A stretch of DNA of 45,550 bases from assembly GCA_027485615.1 (NCBI GenBank), contig JAIXQS010000162.1, forward strand, positions 1 to 45,550, in the 5' to 3' direction. Positions 24,652 to 33,453 of this stretch are shown here, piece after piece (the stretch's first letter is position 1; every line of letters starts with the position of its first letter). The position numbers and the translations under genes are program-made. Source of the stretch: Verrucomicrobiaceae bacterium. GTDB taxonomy: Bacteria > Verrucomicrobiota > Verrucomicrobiia > Verrucomicrobiales > Akkermansiaceae. Under the pieces are notes generated by a model that saw only the letters and a program-made list of their open reading frames with translations, had not been told where the DNA came from and did no database searches.

Positions 24652-27600
24652 TCATTCCGGTGATTTCAGGATGGCCGGGATTTCCGGCTCCTTCGCGGCG
24701 ATGGCTTCATGCAGGGCGCGCAGCGCGGCGTGCAGCTGCGGATCGAGGTCGTTCGCCTGGTCCCCGGGGCCGATGGGAACGGCCACGTCCGGCACCGCGC
24801 CGTTGAGCTCCAGGTCGCGGCCGGTGCCGGCATGGAACCAGCCGCGGAAGGGAATTTGCAGCTCGCCCACCTCGGGGATGCGGATCGTGACGGCGGAGAT
24901 GACGCTGCCGTTGGTGGGCACCCCGACCAGCTTGCCGCGCCCGAGCCGCCTGAAGGCGTGGCAGAAAATCTCCGAGTTGGAATAGGTGTTCTCATTGCAA
25001 AGCACGACCATCGGCCCGTCCCATGCGGGGCTTACGCGCCTGTCCGTGGGGTATCCCCTTTCCCCGCCGCGCGGTATGGTGAAGGTGTGCACGGGTTGGC
25101 AGAATAGCCCGAGCAACTGGTCCGCCACGCGCCCGCCGACGTTGTCGCGGAGGTCGAGGATCAGACCCTCGGCATCCAGCGAGGCGCGGTAAACCTCCGT
25201 GGCGAGCTCGGGGAGGTCATCGGAATCCATTTTCCGGAAAGGAAGGTAGGCGATCCTTTTCCCTTTAGCCGCCGCCGCGAGTTCGGCGCGTTTCACCCTT
25301 GCCGCACGATCCAGCCACCGCGCCCTGCCGTAGGAGATGGGGATCAGCTCAAGTGTCCTTTCCACCCCGTCCTTCGAGGCGACGACAATGGGGAACACGC
25401 CGCCTTTCGCACCGTTGAAAATCGCGTGGAGGGGAGTCCGCGCATCCACTTCCTTTCCGGCGATGCGCCGCAGCGTTTCCCCCGGGACCGGCGCGCCACC
25501 GACGAGCGAGATCGGCGAGCCTTCGAGCACCTTGTCGATCACCAGCGGGCCGTCCCATGAGTTGCGGAACGTGAGGCCGGGATAGGCCGTCGGTTTCCCG
25601 GCAGCTTTCGCACCGGTCGAAACGCCCCACGGCGTGGTCTTGAAAGTGAGGTGGGACGCGTTCAGCTCCCCCAGCAACTGCGCCACCACCCTGTCGAACT
25701 GCCGGGAATCCATGGCCTCGGCGGCCGCGTCCTCGTATTTCGCGAGGATGGCCGGCCAGTCCTTGCCGTTCATCGTCCCGTCGTAGAAGCGCTCCCCCAA
25801 GGTGCGCCAGATCCGGCGGAAGCCGAGCCGCAGCCTCTCCGTGCGTTCCTGCGCCACGGAAAACGAGAACTCGAAGCGCGTCAGTTTTCCCTCATGGAAT
25901 ACGGCGGGCACCCGGTCGATGCGCCAGAACGAGCGGCCACCCGCGCCCATGCCTTCGGCGATGCCGCGGAAATCAGAGAATGCGGCAGGCTCCCCGCCAT
26001 CCAGCGGGGCGGAGTAGATCGTGCTGTCGCCCGCGTCGCGGCTTTGGAAAAGCACCGAGCGGGAATCCGCCGCCCACGTTACCCGCGTCGGCTCACCGAT
26101 GTCCGTATCGAGAGGCCGCAACGACGCGGGGATTTTTTCCGGATCCGCACCGACATCGAACAGCCATAGCCTCGCGATCCCGTCCGGCCCGCGCCTCGCG
26201 GTGAAGACGATGGATTTCCCGTCCGGGGAAAATTTCGGGGAACCCTCGAAGGCCGGATGCCGCGTGAGGTTCCGGGGAGATTCCGAGCCATCGGCGCGGA
26301 CGAGGAAGATGTCGCGGTTCGAGTGGACATCCTTGGCCGCCATGACGAGCCATTCGCCATCCGGCGCCCAATCGTAGGTCGGGGTGTCCCAGGCCTCCGC
26401 CACCACCTTTGCGGTGCCGCCCCGGATGGTTGCGGTAACGAGGTTGCCGCTCGCCTCCAGCCAGGAAACGCGCCTGCCACATGGGCTCACCTTCAGGCTG
26501 CGCTTCGATTTTTCGGAAGATGCGATCACGCCGGTTTCACCCAGCTCCCCCTCATCCCATCGCGCACGGCAGACCTCCACATTCAGCCCGTCGTCGCGGA
26601 GAAAAAGGATTTCCTTGCCGTCGGGGGAAAACGCCGGTTCCCGCTCGTCGGTTTCATCGGTCGCGGTCAGGCGCTGCGGGGAGGATTCGCCCGCCGCCAT
26701 CGTCCAGAGGTCGCCCGCCGAGGAAAACACGATGCGCCCGCCGTCCGCCGAAAACGCCGCAGAGGAAGTCCCTGTGACACGTTCCTCGCGCCGGGATCGG
26801 TCGGGCAGTTTTTCCCGCGTGAAAAACCGCACGGCAACGGGCGGGGCGGAGCTTTCCGGCTCGAACCGAAAGACCCCTTGCCCGGAGCGGAAGACCATCA
26901 CCTTGCCATCCGCCGAGAGCTTGGGCAGCACGACCCCGCCATCGCTCATCGAGGTCAGGCGGCGGTGCGGCTTGCCGTCGAAACCTCCCTCCCACACATC
27001 GAACGCCCCTTCCTTACTGGAAACATAGTAGAAACCATTCCCGTCCGGCTTCCATAGCGGCGAACGTGCGCCGCTTTCCTCCGAGACTACGGATGTGAAT
27101 AGGTTCTTCGCGGAATCATAAAGGTGGATCGAGGAAGCGCGCGATCCGCGATAGCCCGGGCGGTAAAGCTGCTCGCCGCCCCGGCAGAAAAGGAAACGTT
27201 TCCCATCCGGCGAGATCGAGACGGCATGCGCCGTGGCGTCGAAGATTTCCAGCTCGCGGGAGTCCGTTGCCAGGCCGACTTTCATAAGTCGGGACGGCTC
27301 ATAACCGGCACTGTCGCGAATGCCGCGGACGATGGCGAACGAACCATCCGCCGCGATCGCCTCCGGAATGTTTCCTTCCGAATGTTCCGTATGGATTCGC
27401 AAATCGGTGCCGTCCGATTTCACGGAATGGAGCTGGACGGCTCCCGATGCCTCGGAGCCGAAATAAATCCGCCCGCCATCCGGGGAGAACATCGGATATG
27501 CCTCCCGCTCCGGCGTTTTCACCACCCTCACTGCCTCGCCTCCGCTTGTAGGAGCGAGCCAGATGTCGTTCAGCCACTCGAAGGCCAGTGTTTTCCCATC

Positions 27601-27699
27601 GGGCGAGAGCGCGGGCCACGCGATCCCGCGCACAGGGATCTCCTCCGCAGTTCCGCTAAGGGGGGAAAGGAAAGTGATGGCCGCCAGCAGAAATCGCAT
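24652..27699 (-). CDS. Tricorn-like S41 protease with N-terminal propeller
   Basis: The 1015-residue exported protein matches the tricorn protease layout. It has a signal peptide (about 1-18), WD40/TolB-type propellers (many FSPDGxxI(V/L)F repeats, residues 20-580), a helical C1 domain, a PDZ-like domain and an S41 protease core. Expected catalytic residues are H683 in GELNASHLTF and S907 in CNENTYSNSEIF, with the oxyanion segment LILDLRDNVGG between them. Tricorn enzymes trim peptides, here probably in the periplasm. ATG 27699 is chosen because MRFLLAAITFLSPLSGTAEE is a clean signal peptide; the in-frame TTG at 27705 adds only two residues. It diverges from alr, 77 bp away. Peptide substrates are unknown. 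Confidence 0.92.
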   Translation of the reverse strand: MRFLLAAITFLSPLSGTAEEIPVRGIAWPALSPDGKTLAFEWLNDIWLAPTSGGEAVRVVKTPEREAYPMFSPDGGRIYFGSEASGAVQLHSVKSDGTDLRIHTEHSEGNIPEAIAADGSFAIVRGIRDSAGYEPSRLMKVGLATDSRELEIFDATAHAVSISPDGKRFLFCRGGEQLYRPGYRGSRASSIHLYDSAKNLFTSVVSEESGARSPLWKPDGNGFYYVSSKEGAFDVWEGGFDGKPHRRLTSMSDGGVVLPKLSADGKVMVFRSGQGVFRFEPESSAPPVAVRFFTREKLPDRSRREERVTGTSSAAFSADGGRIVFSSAGDLWTMAAGESSPQRLTATDETDEREPAFSPDGKEILFLRDDGLNVEVCRARWDEGELGETGVIASSEKSKRSLKVSPCGRRVSWLEASGNLVTATIRGGTAKVVAEAWDTPTYDWAPDGEWLVMAAKDVHSNRDIFLVRADGSESPRNLTRHPAFEGSPKFSPDGKSIVFTARRGPDGIARLWLFDVGADPEKIPASLRPLDTDIGEPTRVTWAADSRSVLFQSRDAGDSTIYSAPLDGGEPAAFSDFRGIAEGMGAGGRSFWRIDRVPAVFHEGKLTRFEFSFSVAQERTERLRLGFRRIWRTLGERFYDGTMNGKDWPAILAKYEDAAAEAMDSRQFDRVVAQLLGELNASHLTFKTTPWGVSTGAKAAGKPTAYPGLTFRNSWDGPLVIDKVLEGSPISLVGGAPVPGETLRRIAGKEVDARTPLHAIFNGAKGGVFPIVVASKDGVERTLELIPISYGRARWLDRAARVKRAELAAAAKGKRIAYLPFRKMDSDDLPELATEVYRASLDAEGLILDLRDNVGGRVADQLLGLFCQPVHTFTIPRGGERGYPTDRRVSPAWDGPMVVLCNENTYSNSEIFCHAFRRLGRGKLVGVPTNGSVISAVTIRIPEVGELQIPFRGWFHAGTGRDLELNGAVPDVAVPIGPGDQANDLDPQLHAALRALHEAIAAKEPEIPAILKSPE

Positions 27700-27776
27700 G
27701 GGCAAGGCAACCCGCCCCGCCCCGCAGCGGCAAGCGGGAACTTGCGGACACGCGGCATGCGGCTAGTCTCGGCGGC

Positions 27777-28889
27777 GTGAACCCTACCGATTTCCCGATC
27801 TCCCCGCCGCGCGCATGGGTGGAGATCGACACCGCCGCCCTCGTGGAAAACCTCGCCTTCGCGCACAAGGCATCGGGCTGCGGGATCATGGCGGTGGTGA
27901 AAGCCGGGGCATACGGGCACGGGCTGGAGATGATCTCGCGTATGCTCGAAAGCGCGGGGGTCGAGTTCCTCGGCGTCGCGAACATCGGCGAGGCCCGCCG
28001 CATCCGCGAGGCAGGGGTTTCCTCCCGCATCTATCTGTTAGGCGCGACGTGGGAAGCGGAGCGCGAGGAGATCGTCGCGCGGAACGTCACACCCTGCGTC
28101 TCGTCGGTCGAAGAGGCGGCGGAGTTCAACGCCATCGCGAAGCGCAGGGGATTGAAGCTCGCCGTCCACATCGCCGTCGATACCGGCATGGGGCGCGGAG
28201 GTTTCGTGGCCGAGGGGATCGTGGAAAATTTCGCGAAGCTCGCCGCCATGGACTCGCTGGAAATCGAGGGTATTGCGTCACATCTGTCCTCGGCGGATGA
28301 GGACGAGGAGTTCACGTGGCGGCAGATCCGTTCCTTCGAGGAAACCGTGGAGAAACTCGGCGGCGCTGAGCGGTTCCGCTGGCGGCACCTTTCCAACAGC
28401 GCGGGCATCCTCGGCTACCCCGTGGGCTGCCGCAACCTCGCCCGTCCCGGCCTGATGCTTTACGGCATCTCGCCAATCCCGGCCTACCAGCAAGCCCTGA
28501 AAAACGTGATGACGCTGAAATCCCGCGTCACGCTGGTGAGGACGCTTCCCGCCGGCCACGGCGTTTCCTACGGGCGCAGTTACGTCACCACCCGCCCCAC
28601 GCGCATCGCCACGGTGGGCATCGGTTACGGGGATGGGTATCCGCGCCACGTTTCGGGAAATGGTGCGGAGGTTTTCATCCGCGGAGCCAAGCATCCGGTC
28701 ATAGGCCGGGTGACCATGGACCAGATCATGGTCGAGCTTCCCGATGATAGCGACGTCCGCTGCGGCGATGAGGTGGAGCTTTTCGGCACCCATATCCCGG
28801 TGGCCAACGTGGCCGCTCAGGCGGACACGATCGCATGGGAAATCCTGACCGGTATCACACCCCGCGTGCAGCGCATTCATCTTCCATAA
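27777..28889 (+). CDS. alr: Alanine racemase
   Basis: This PLP enzyme interconverts L- and D-alanine for peptidoglycan. The 370-residue protein has the PLP lysine K42 in MAVVKAGAYGHG, the substrate-side tyrosine Y284 in VGIGYGDGYPR, and conserved segments VDTGMGRGG, RHLSNSAGIL, RPGLMLYGISP and GRVTMDQIMV. All are in the family's order and at normal length. The start is a GTG at 27777, placing W14VEID at the usual distance from the N-terminus; no ATG is available before it. It diverges from the tricorn protease gene and ends against a hairpin shared with the convergent RNA-binding protein gene. Confidence 0.97.
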   Translation: MNPTDFPISPPRAWVEIDTAALVENLAFAHKASGCGIMAVVKAGAYGHGLEMISRMLESAGVEFLGVANIGEARRIREAGVSSRIYLLGATWEAEREEIVARNVTPCVSSVEEAAEFNAIAKRRGLKLAVHIAVDTGMGRGGFVAEGIVENFAKLAAMDSLEIEGIASHLSSADEDEEFTWRQIRSFEETVEKLGGAERFRWRHLSNSAGILGYPVGCRNLARPGLMLYGISPIPAYQQALKNVMTLKSRVTLVRTLPAGHGVSYGRSYVTTRPTRIATVGIGYGDGYPRHVSGNGAEVFIRGAKHPVIGRVTMDQIMVELPDDSDVRCGDEVELFGTHIPVANVAAQADTIAWEILTGITPRVQRIHLP

Positions 28890-28921
28890 AAAAGCACCCG
28901 TTCCACAAGGGAAACGGGTGC
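28887..28921 (-). terminator. Intrinsic terminator of the RNA-binding protein gene
   Basis: GCACCCGTT (28894-28902) pairs with AACGGGTGC (28913-28921) around a 10-base loop, a 9-bp GC-rich stem. On the minus strand the stem is followed by a run of T. It lies 26 bp after the RRM gene and just after the alr stop, so it may also limit read-through from alr. Confidence 0.85.
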
Positions 28922-28947
28922 CGTGAAAGGATTCGGGTTCCTAAGGA

Positions 28948-29430
28948 TCAACCCCAATCGTCGTTGTTGCGGCCACCACCGCCGCCGCCTTTGTAGCCAC
29001 CGCCGCCGCCGCCTTTGTAGCCACCGCCGCCGCCACGGCGATCTCCGCCGTAACCGCCGCCGCCGCCGTAACCGCCGCCGCCACCTTTGTAGCCACCACC
29101 ACCGCCGCCACCGCCACGGCGTTCACCGCCGTATCCGCCGCCGCCGCCACCACCGCCGCCACCACTACGGAAACCGCCCGGACGTGGTTCCTTCGGTTCC
29201 GAAGCGTTCACCCGGAGCGCGCGGCCCTGGAAGTCATGCCCGTTGAGAGCCTCGATCGAGGCGTTCAGCTGGCTTTGATCACCGAGCGTTACGAATGCGA
29301 AGCCTTTGGAGCGGCCCGTCTCGCGGTCGGTAATGATTTTGACCCGTTCAACGGGGCCGTAGGCGGCGAAGAGATCGGTAACGTCTTCCTCGGTAGCGGT
29401 GTAGGGCAGGTTGCCCACATAGATGTCCAT
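28948..29430 (-). CDS. RRM RNA-binding protein with Gly-rich tail
   Basis: The 160-residue protein has one RRM (residues 1-77) with RNP2 IYVGNL at 3-8 and RNP1 KGFAFVTL near 43-50, both with the aromatic RNA-stacking residues. The tail (about 85-155) is almost pure Gly with regularly spaced Tyr, Arg and Lys (GGYGGERRGG, GGYKGGGGGY) and an acidic end NNDDWG. This is the layout of the small Gly-rich RNA-binding proteins of cyanobacteria and other bacteria and of plant cold-induced GRPs, which bind single-stranded RNA in stress conditions. It is a single gene with a 147-bp upstream gap and its own terminator. The tail is encoded by GC-rich short repeats, prone to length change. Confidence 0.96.
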   Translation of the reverse strand: MDIYVGNLPYTATEEDVTDLFAAYGPVERVKIITDRETGRSKGFAFVTLGDQSQLNASIEALNGHDFQGRALRVNASEPKEPRPGGFRSGGGGGGGGGGYGGERRGGGGGGGGYKGGGGGYGGGGGYGGDRRGGGGGYKGGGGGGYKGGGGGGRNNDDWG

Positions 29431-29576
29431 TTGTATTTTTCTTTAGTCACGCCATCACAATCGACGCTTCCCGAGACCATGGCGTTGGGGACCGGACGAA
29501 GCGCGTCAGACCGTACTTGTGCCGTTCTGACAAAAGGCTGATTATTGGAATTTCCGCATGCTGGCAAGTTCTCATT

Positions 29577-30695
29577 TCAGCCGAAATGGGACTCCACGAC
29601 GCGGGCCACATCGGAAAAGACATACATATTCCCGGGATCGAAGTTCCCGCCGCCGGCCAACAGGCAAGGAACCTGCTCACGCGTGTGATCGGTGCCCCGG
29701 TGATAGGGATCGTTGCCATGATCGGCTGTGATGATGAGCAGATCCTCCGCCCCGATTTTGCCGAGGAAAGCACCCAGCCAATCGTCGAACTCCATCAGGC
29801 ACTTCGCGTATCCTGACGGATCGCGGCGATGGCCGTAAAGCGAATCGAAATCCACGAGATTCGCCAGGACGAAGCAGTCCCCATCAGCTGGAGCCGACCA
29901 AAGCCGGTCGATCTCGTCCATTCCCGCCCGGTTGTCCTTGGTGGGGTGGGATTCACAAATCCCTCTGCCTGCGAAAATGTCCGAAATCTTGCCGACACCG
30001 ATCACCTTCACCCCGCGCGATCCCAACCGATCCAATGCTGTTTCGCCGGGCACCAGGGAATAATCGTGTCGGTTCGCCGTTCTCCTGAAGCCCGATGCGG
30101 AGTCCCCGAGAAAAGGCCGTGCGATCACGCGGCCCACGCGCATACCGCGTTCACCCAGGATCCGTCGCGCCGTCAGGCAAAGTTCCAAAAGCCTTTCGAG
30201 ACCGAAGCTTTCCTCATGTGCCGCGATCTGCAGCACGCTGTCCGCGCTGGTGTAGAGGATGGGTTTTCCCGTCCGTAAATGCTCATCGCCATGTTCCTCC
30301 AAGATCACGGTTCCGGAAGCCGCCTTGTTGCCGATGAAACCCGTTCCACCCGCTGCCGCCAACTCTTCCAGGAAATCATCGGGAAATGCCCCGCAAGTGA
30401 GTAAAGGCTCTTCGGTCAGGCAGCCCATGAGCTCCCAATGTCCGGTCGTGGTATCCTTGCCCGATGAACACTCCGTCAGGCGGAAGGCATGGGAGAACCC
30501 TCGGATGTCAGCCTGGATGTTCCTGCCCATCAATCGGGCGAGTCCCAATGAATCGAGGCTCGGAAGCCGGAGTCCGGGCAAACCGCCGAAAAGATGCCCT
30601 AGGGTATCCGCCCCTTCGTCGCCATACAATGCGGCATCCGGGGCCCCCCCGCATCCGACCGAATCAAGGACAATGACAATACCCCTCTTGGCCAT
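29577..30695 (-). CDS. deoB: Phosphopentomutase
   Basis: DeoB converts (deoxy)ribose-1-phosphate to the 5-phosphate in nucleoside salvage. The 372-residue protein belongs to the alkaline-phosphatase superfamily. The metal-binding N-terminus is VIVLDSVGCGGAPDA (D11); the phospho-acceptor Thr is in GKDTTTGHWELMG (about 81-90). Further motifs are VGKISDIFAGRGI, LVDFDSLYGHRRD and ITADHGNDPYHRGTDHTRE with the His/Asp metal ligands. It is slightly shorter than the E. coli enzyme but complete. ATG 30695 (MAKRGIVIV) is chosen; the in-frame start at 30731 would add a peptide not found in the family and overlap the terminator at 30733. No other deo genes adjoin it. Confidence 0.96.
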   Translation of the reverse strand: MAKRGIVIVLDSVGCGGAPDAALYGDEGADTLGHLFGGLPGLRLPSLDSLGLARLMGRNIQADIRGFSHAFRLTECSSGKDTTTGHWELMGCLTEEPLLTCGAFPDDFLEELAAAGGTGFIGNKAASGTVILEEHGDEHLRTGKPILYTSADSVLQIAAHEESFGLERLLELCLTARRILGERGMRVGRVIARPFLGDSASGFRRTANRHDYSLVPGETALDRLGSRGVKVIGVGKISDIFAGRGICESHPTKDNRAGMDEIDRLWSAPADGDCFVLANLVDFDSLYGHRRDPSGYAKCLMEFDDWLGAFLGKIGAEDLLIITADHGNDPYHRGTDHTREQVPCLLAGGGNFDPGNMYVFSDVARVVESHFG

Positions 30696-30732
30696 GGCGA
30701 AATAAACGCCCCGGACGCGGATGCAGTCCACG

Positions 30733-30759
30733 AAAAAGGGCGGGAGTTTCCTCCCGCCC
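30733..30759 (-). terminator. Intrinsic terminator of the pilus operon
   Basis: GGGCGGGAG (30738-30746) and CTCCCGCCC (30751-30759) form a 9-bp stem with a TTTC loop; on the minus strand a run of five T follows. It lies 24 bp after the secretin stop and 38 bp before the deoB ATG, so it ends the five-gene operon and separates deoB from it. Confidence 0.9.
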
Positions 30760-30782
30760 CGAAAGTCCGTCCTATATATTCC

Positions 30783-33380
30783 TTATTCGGGAAGGTCGAG
30801 GGGTGCGGGAAGGACACCGCCATCGAACTCGCCGACAGGAGCCGTGACAGGAACCGATCCGCCCGAATCGCCGCGAAGCGGAGCGCCGGTGGCATCGATG
30901 ATCTGCGCGGTCACGAAGATGATCAGGTTGCTCTTGATCCGGTTTTCACCTTCCGATTGGAAGAGACGTCCGATGAGGGGAATGTCACCGAGAATCGGCA
31001 CTTTGTCCTCCACGGTCTGCACGTCTTCGCGCATCAGGCCGCCGACAGCGACGGTGTAACCGTCATAGATCGTGAGCGAAGTGTTGACGCTACGTTTGGA
31101 GAAGACCGGCATCTCGATACGGTTTTCGGTAATCACCGAGCTAACCGCGTTTCCAAAGATGTCCGTTCCTGGCGAAAGGATCGGGCTGCCGTAGTTGATG
31201 AAGCCCTCGAACTCGACGATTTCCGGGAGGAACCGGAGATCGATCATGAAGTCGTTCTCAACAATACTAGGCTCGATCTCCAGAGTGACCCCGAGATTTT
31301 TCGTCTCGAATGCTGTGGGTGTAGCGGGGGTGGCGATTGCGATGACCGTGGTGCCGCCAGTGTTGCCTCCACCGGACGAGGGGAGTTCCGGGGGTTCGTA
31401 TTCGGTGGGATAAATAAATTCGCGGATAACCTCGATGGTCGCCTTCTGGCCGGAGCGTGCCGTGACCGAAGGAGCGGTCATAAGATCGGTGCCCTTTTTC
31501 TGGGCAAGTCCGCGCATGATCACCTGCACCTGGCCGTCAGAGAAAAGTCCCGTGACACCCAGGATACCCGGCGCCACATTCGCAGCTTGGGCGGTTCGGG
31601 ACGGATTGTTGATGATCGCGTCGATGCTATTCCGGTTCACCGCCTGGTCACCGCTGCGAAGGCCGCCGGTAACGATGTTGCTGACCTCCGACTGACCTGC
31701 CGGGATTCCGGGAATCGAAGTGCCATTGACCGGGCTGACGAAGTCCGCCCCGGTTTTGCTGCCACCGTTGCCGATCGTGCCACCTGTGCCGAACACATTG
31801 TTCGCGGACAGGCCGAAGGGGGTGACGATCCAGTCAAAGCCGAGCTCGTCGTTGTTCTCCTGACTGATCTCGACAAACTTGGTGGTGATCTTCACCTGTT
31901 TCGGCGCCGTGGAGATCGCAACGATCAGCTGCTCGATCTTGTCGAGTTCAGAAGGTGTGTTTGTGATCAGCAGGGAGCCACCGGCACCAAGGGTGGCCGC
32001 ACTACCCTCCGGGAAAACGATGCCGGATTGTTTGAGAAGTTCCAGGATGGACGGGCGTGGCTTCAACAGCCCGCCACCAGTGCTGCTTTCAGCTGCGAAA
32101 GGATCCTCTTCACCGGCGGGTTCACCACCGTTGGCATTGAGGTTCGCCGCGAAGTCGGGCGGCACGCGGAATGTGCGGGTGAAGAGTTCCTCTCCCGTAT
32201 CGGTCTGGGGCACAAGGGTCACCGCGAAGTCATCCACCTTGAAGCGGAGCTTGGGGTCGGTCAGTTCGCAGATGTATTCCAGCGCGGTGGCAAGCGGCAC
32301 GTTGCGGATGCGAAGGGCGTTGTTGAGCTGCAGCGCCCCGATATCGCTTTCGCCTAGCAGGGCCGTCTCTCCGGCGGCGACGTCAAGTTCACCGCCACCC
32401 ACCGTATTCGAGCGGGGACTCTGGATCACGATGTTCACGCCCTTTTGCTCAGGATTGATTTCCAGGGTGTCGAGTTCACCGGCCCGCAAGCGCAGGAAAT
32501 CAACGGCCTCCTCAAGGGATGTCCCCTCCTCGAAATTGATGCTCGGAATGATGATCCGGCGGAGTTTTTCGGAAATGTAAGCGACGCCGTTGGTGGGAGC
32601 GTTGGAGGTATCAGGGCCAATCTCAAGATTGGGAAGATCAGCCGGAACCGATAGCGCCCATGCCTCGTCTACCTGCATGAGCAGCTCCGACCGGGTGTGG
32701 TCGTAAGCGGCCCTGTAGTAGTCGCTTTTCGTTGCCGCGATCTTCTCCATGCCGCGGCGGGCGGCGGCGTTGTATGGATCGATGCGGAGGACGGATTCGT
32801 AGTTTGCCTTGGCCGCGTCGAACTTGCCGAGATCAAAGTTGCCCTGCGCCATGTAAAGTCCGCGGCGCACCTCATCGATGTTCTTGGTGTGCTCGAAAGT
32901 GAGGGCCGGATTGGTGCGGATCGGGTCATCGAGGTAACCGAGTTCCGTCTTCGCGGCGGCGTTCTCAGGATCGACCTCGGGGGTGAGCACCCCGTCAAGG
33001 AGGGCGCGGGCTTCGTCGTATTTACCCACTTTGCGGAACTGCTGTGCGAGCGCGACGCTGGAGTCCGCAAGATGCTCGGTGTAGCTGGCACGGCGGTCGG
33101 CGAGGGTGGGTGCTTCCGGCAGGGTGCTGAGGGCGGACCGGAACTTGTCGACCGCCTTCTGGAAATCGGCCTTCGCATAGGCCTCGCGACCTTCGATGAA
33201 CATGCGATCCGCCTCGGCGACAGCCTCTTGGCGGCGGATGATCTCACGCTGCGCGAGCCCGCTCATCCCGGAGTATCCCTCGCCAGCGTCTGCCGAGGAA
33301 ATCGTGAATGGCATGGTGGCGGCGACGGCCATCAGCGTTGCAGCTGTTCGGCTGGTGTAGTGTGTAGGCGTTTTTTGCAT
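30783..33380 (-). CDS. PilQ/GspD-type secretin (Amuc_1098-like)
   Basis: The 865-residue protein has a signal peptide (about 10-32), a TPR-like helical region (about 45-240; repeated AxxxYxxAL patterns such as KADFQKAVDKFRSALSTLPE), N-domains with a secretin-short segment (NNALRIRNVPLATALEYICE), a KH-like domain (TNTPSELDKIEQLIVAISTA) and a C-terminal secretin barrel. The barrel ends with VPILGDIPLIGRLFQSEGEN and NLIIFVTAQII, the diagnostic signature. It should form the outer-membrane pore for a type IV pilus or related system. Order and the unusual TPR N-terminus match Akkermansia Amuc_1098. It is the last gene of the operon, 73 bp after the previous one, with a terminator behind it. Confidence 0.94.
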   Translation of the reverse strand: MQKTPTHYTSRTAATLMAVAATMPFTISSADAGEGYSGMSGLAQREIIRRQEAVAEADRMFIEGREAYAKADFQKAVDKFRSALSTLPEAPTLADRRASYTEHLADSSVALAQQFRKVGKYDEARALLDGVLTPEVDPENAAAKTELGYLDDPIRTNPALTFEHTKNIDEVRRGLYMAQGNFDLGKFDAAKANYESVLRIDPYNAAARRGMEKIAATKSDYYRAAYDHTRSELLMQVDEAWALSVPADLPNLEIGPDTSNAPTNGVAYISEKLRRIIIPSINFEEGTSLEEAVDFLRLRAGELDTLEINPEQKGVNIVIQSPRSNTVGGGELDVAAGETALLGESDIGALQLNNALRIRNVPLATALEYICELTDPKLRFKVDDFAVTLVPQTDTGEELFTRTFRVPPDFAANLNANGGEPAGEEDPFAAESSTGGGLLKPRPSILELLKQSGIVFPEGSAATLGAGGSLLITNTPSELDKIEQLIVAISTAPKQVKITTKFVEISQENNDELGFDWIVTPFGLSANNVFGTGGTIGNGGSKTGADFVSPVNGTSIPGIPAGQSEVSNIVTGGLRSGDQAVNRNSIDAIINNPSRTAQAANVAPGILGVTGLFSDGQVQVIMRGLAQKKGTDLMTAPSVTARSGQKATIEVIREFIYPTEYEPPELPSSGGGNTGGTTVIAIATPATPTAFETKNLGVTLEIEPSIVENDFMIDLRFLPEIVEFEGFINYGSPILSPGTDIFGNAVSSVITENRIEMPVFSKRSVNTSLTIYDGYTVAVGGLMREDVQTVEDKVPILGDIPLIGRLFQSEGENRIKSNLIIFVTAQIIDATGAPLRGDSGGSVPVTAPVGEFDGGVLPAPLDLPE

Positions 33381-33453
33381 AAAGAGCGGAGTTGTTTTGT
33401 CTGTGTTTGCGTAATTTGGAAAGAGCTTTTTAAAGAAACTTGATGATGCGGGT

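Noticed and set aside
23836..24663. 275-codon plus-strand frame across the minisatellite
   Set aside because: It overlaps the signal peptide end of the propeller protein in antisense and its length comes from the in-phase 21-bp repeat; no start signal or conserved domain.
28941..29165. Ala/Val-rich frame in the Gly-rich tail region
   Set aside because: It is the +1 reading of the GGN repeats of the RRM protein, whose own frame has intact RNP1 and RNP2.
30957..32357. 466-codon open frame antisense to the secretin
   Set aside because: The secretin frame has the diagnostic C-terminal signature; the antisense frame shows no motif and has Arg/Asp/Gly-biased composition.
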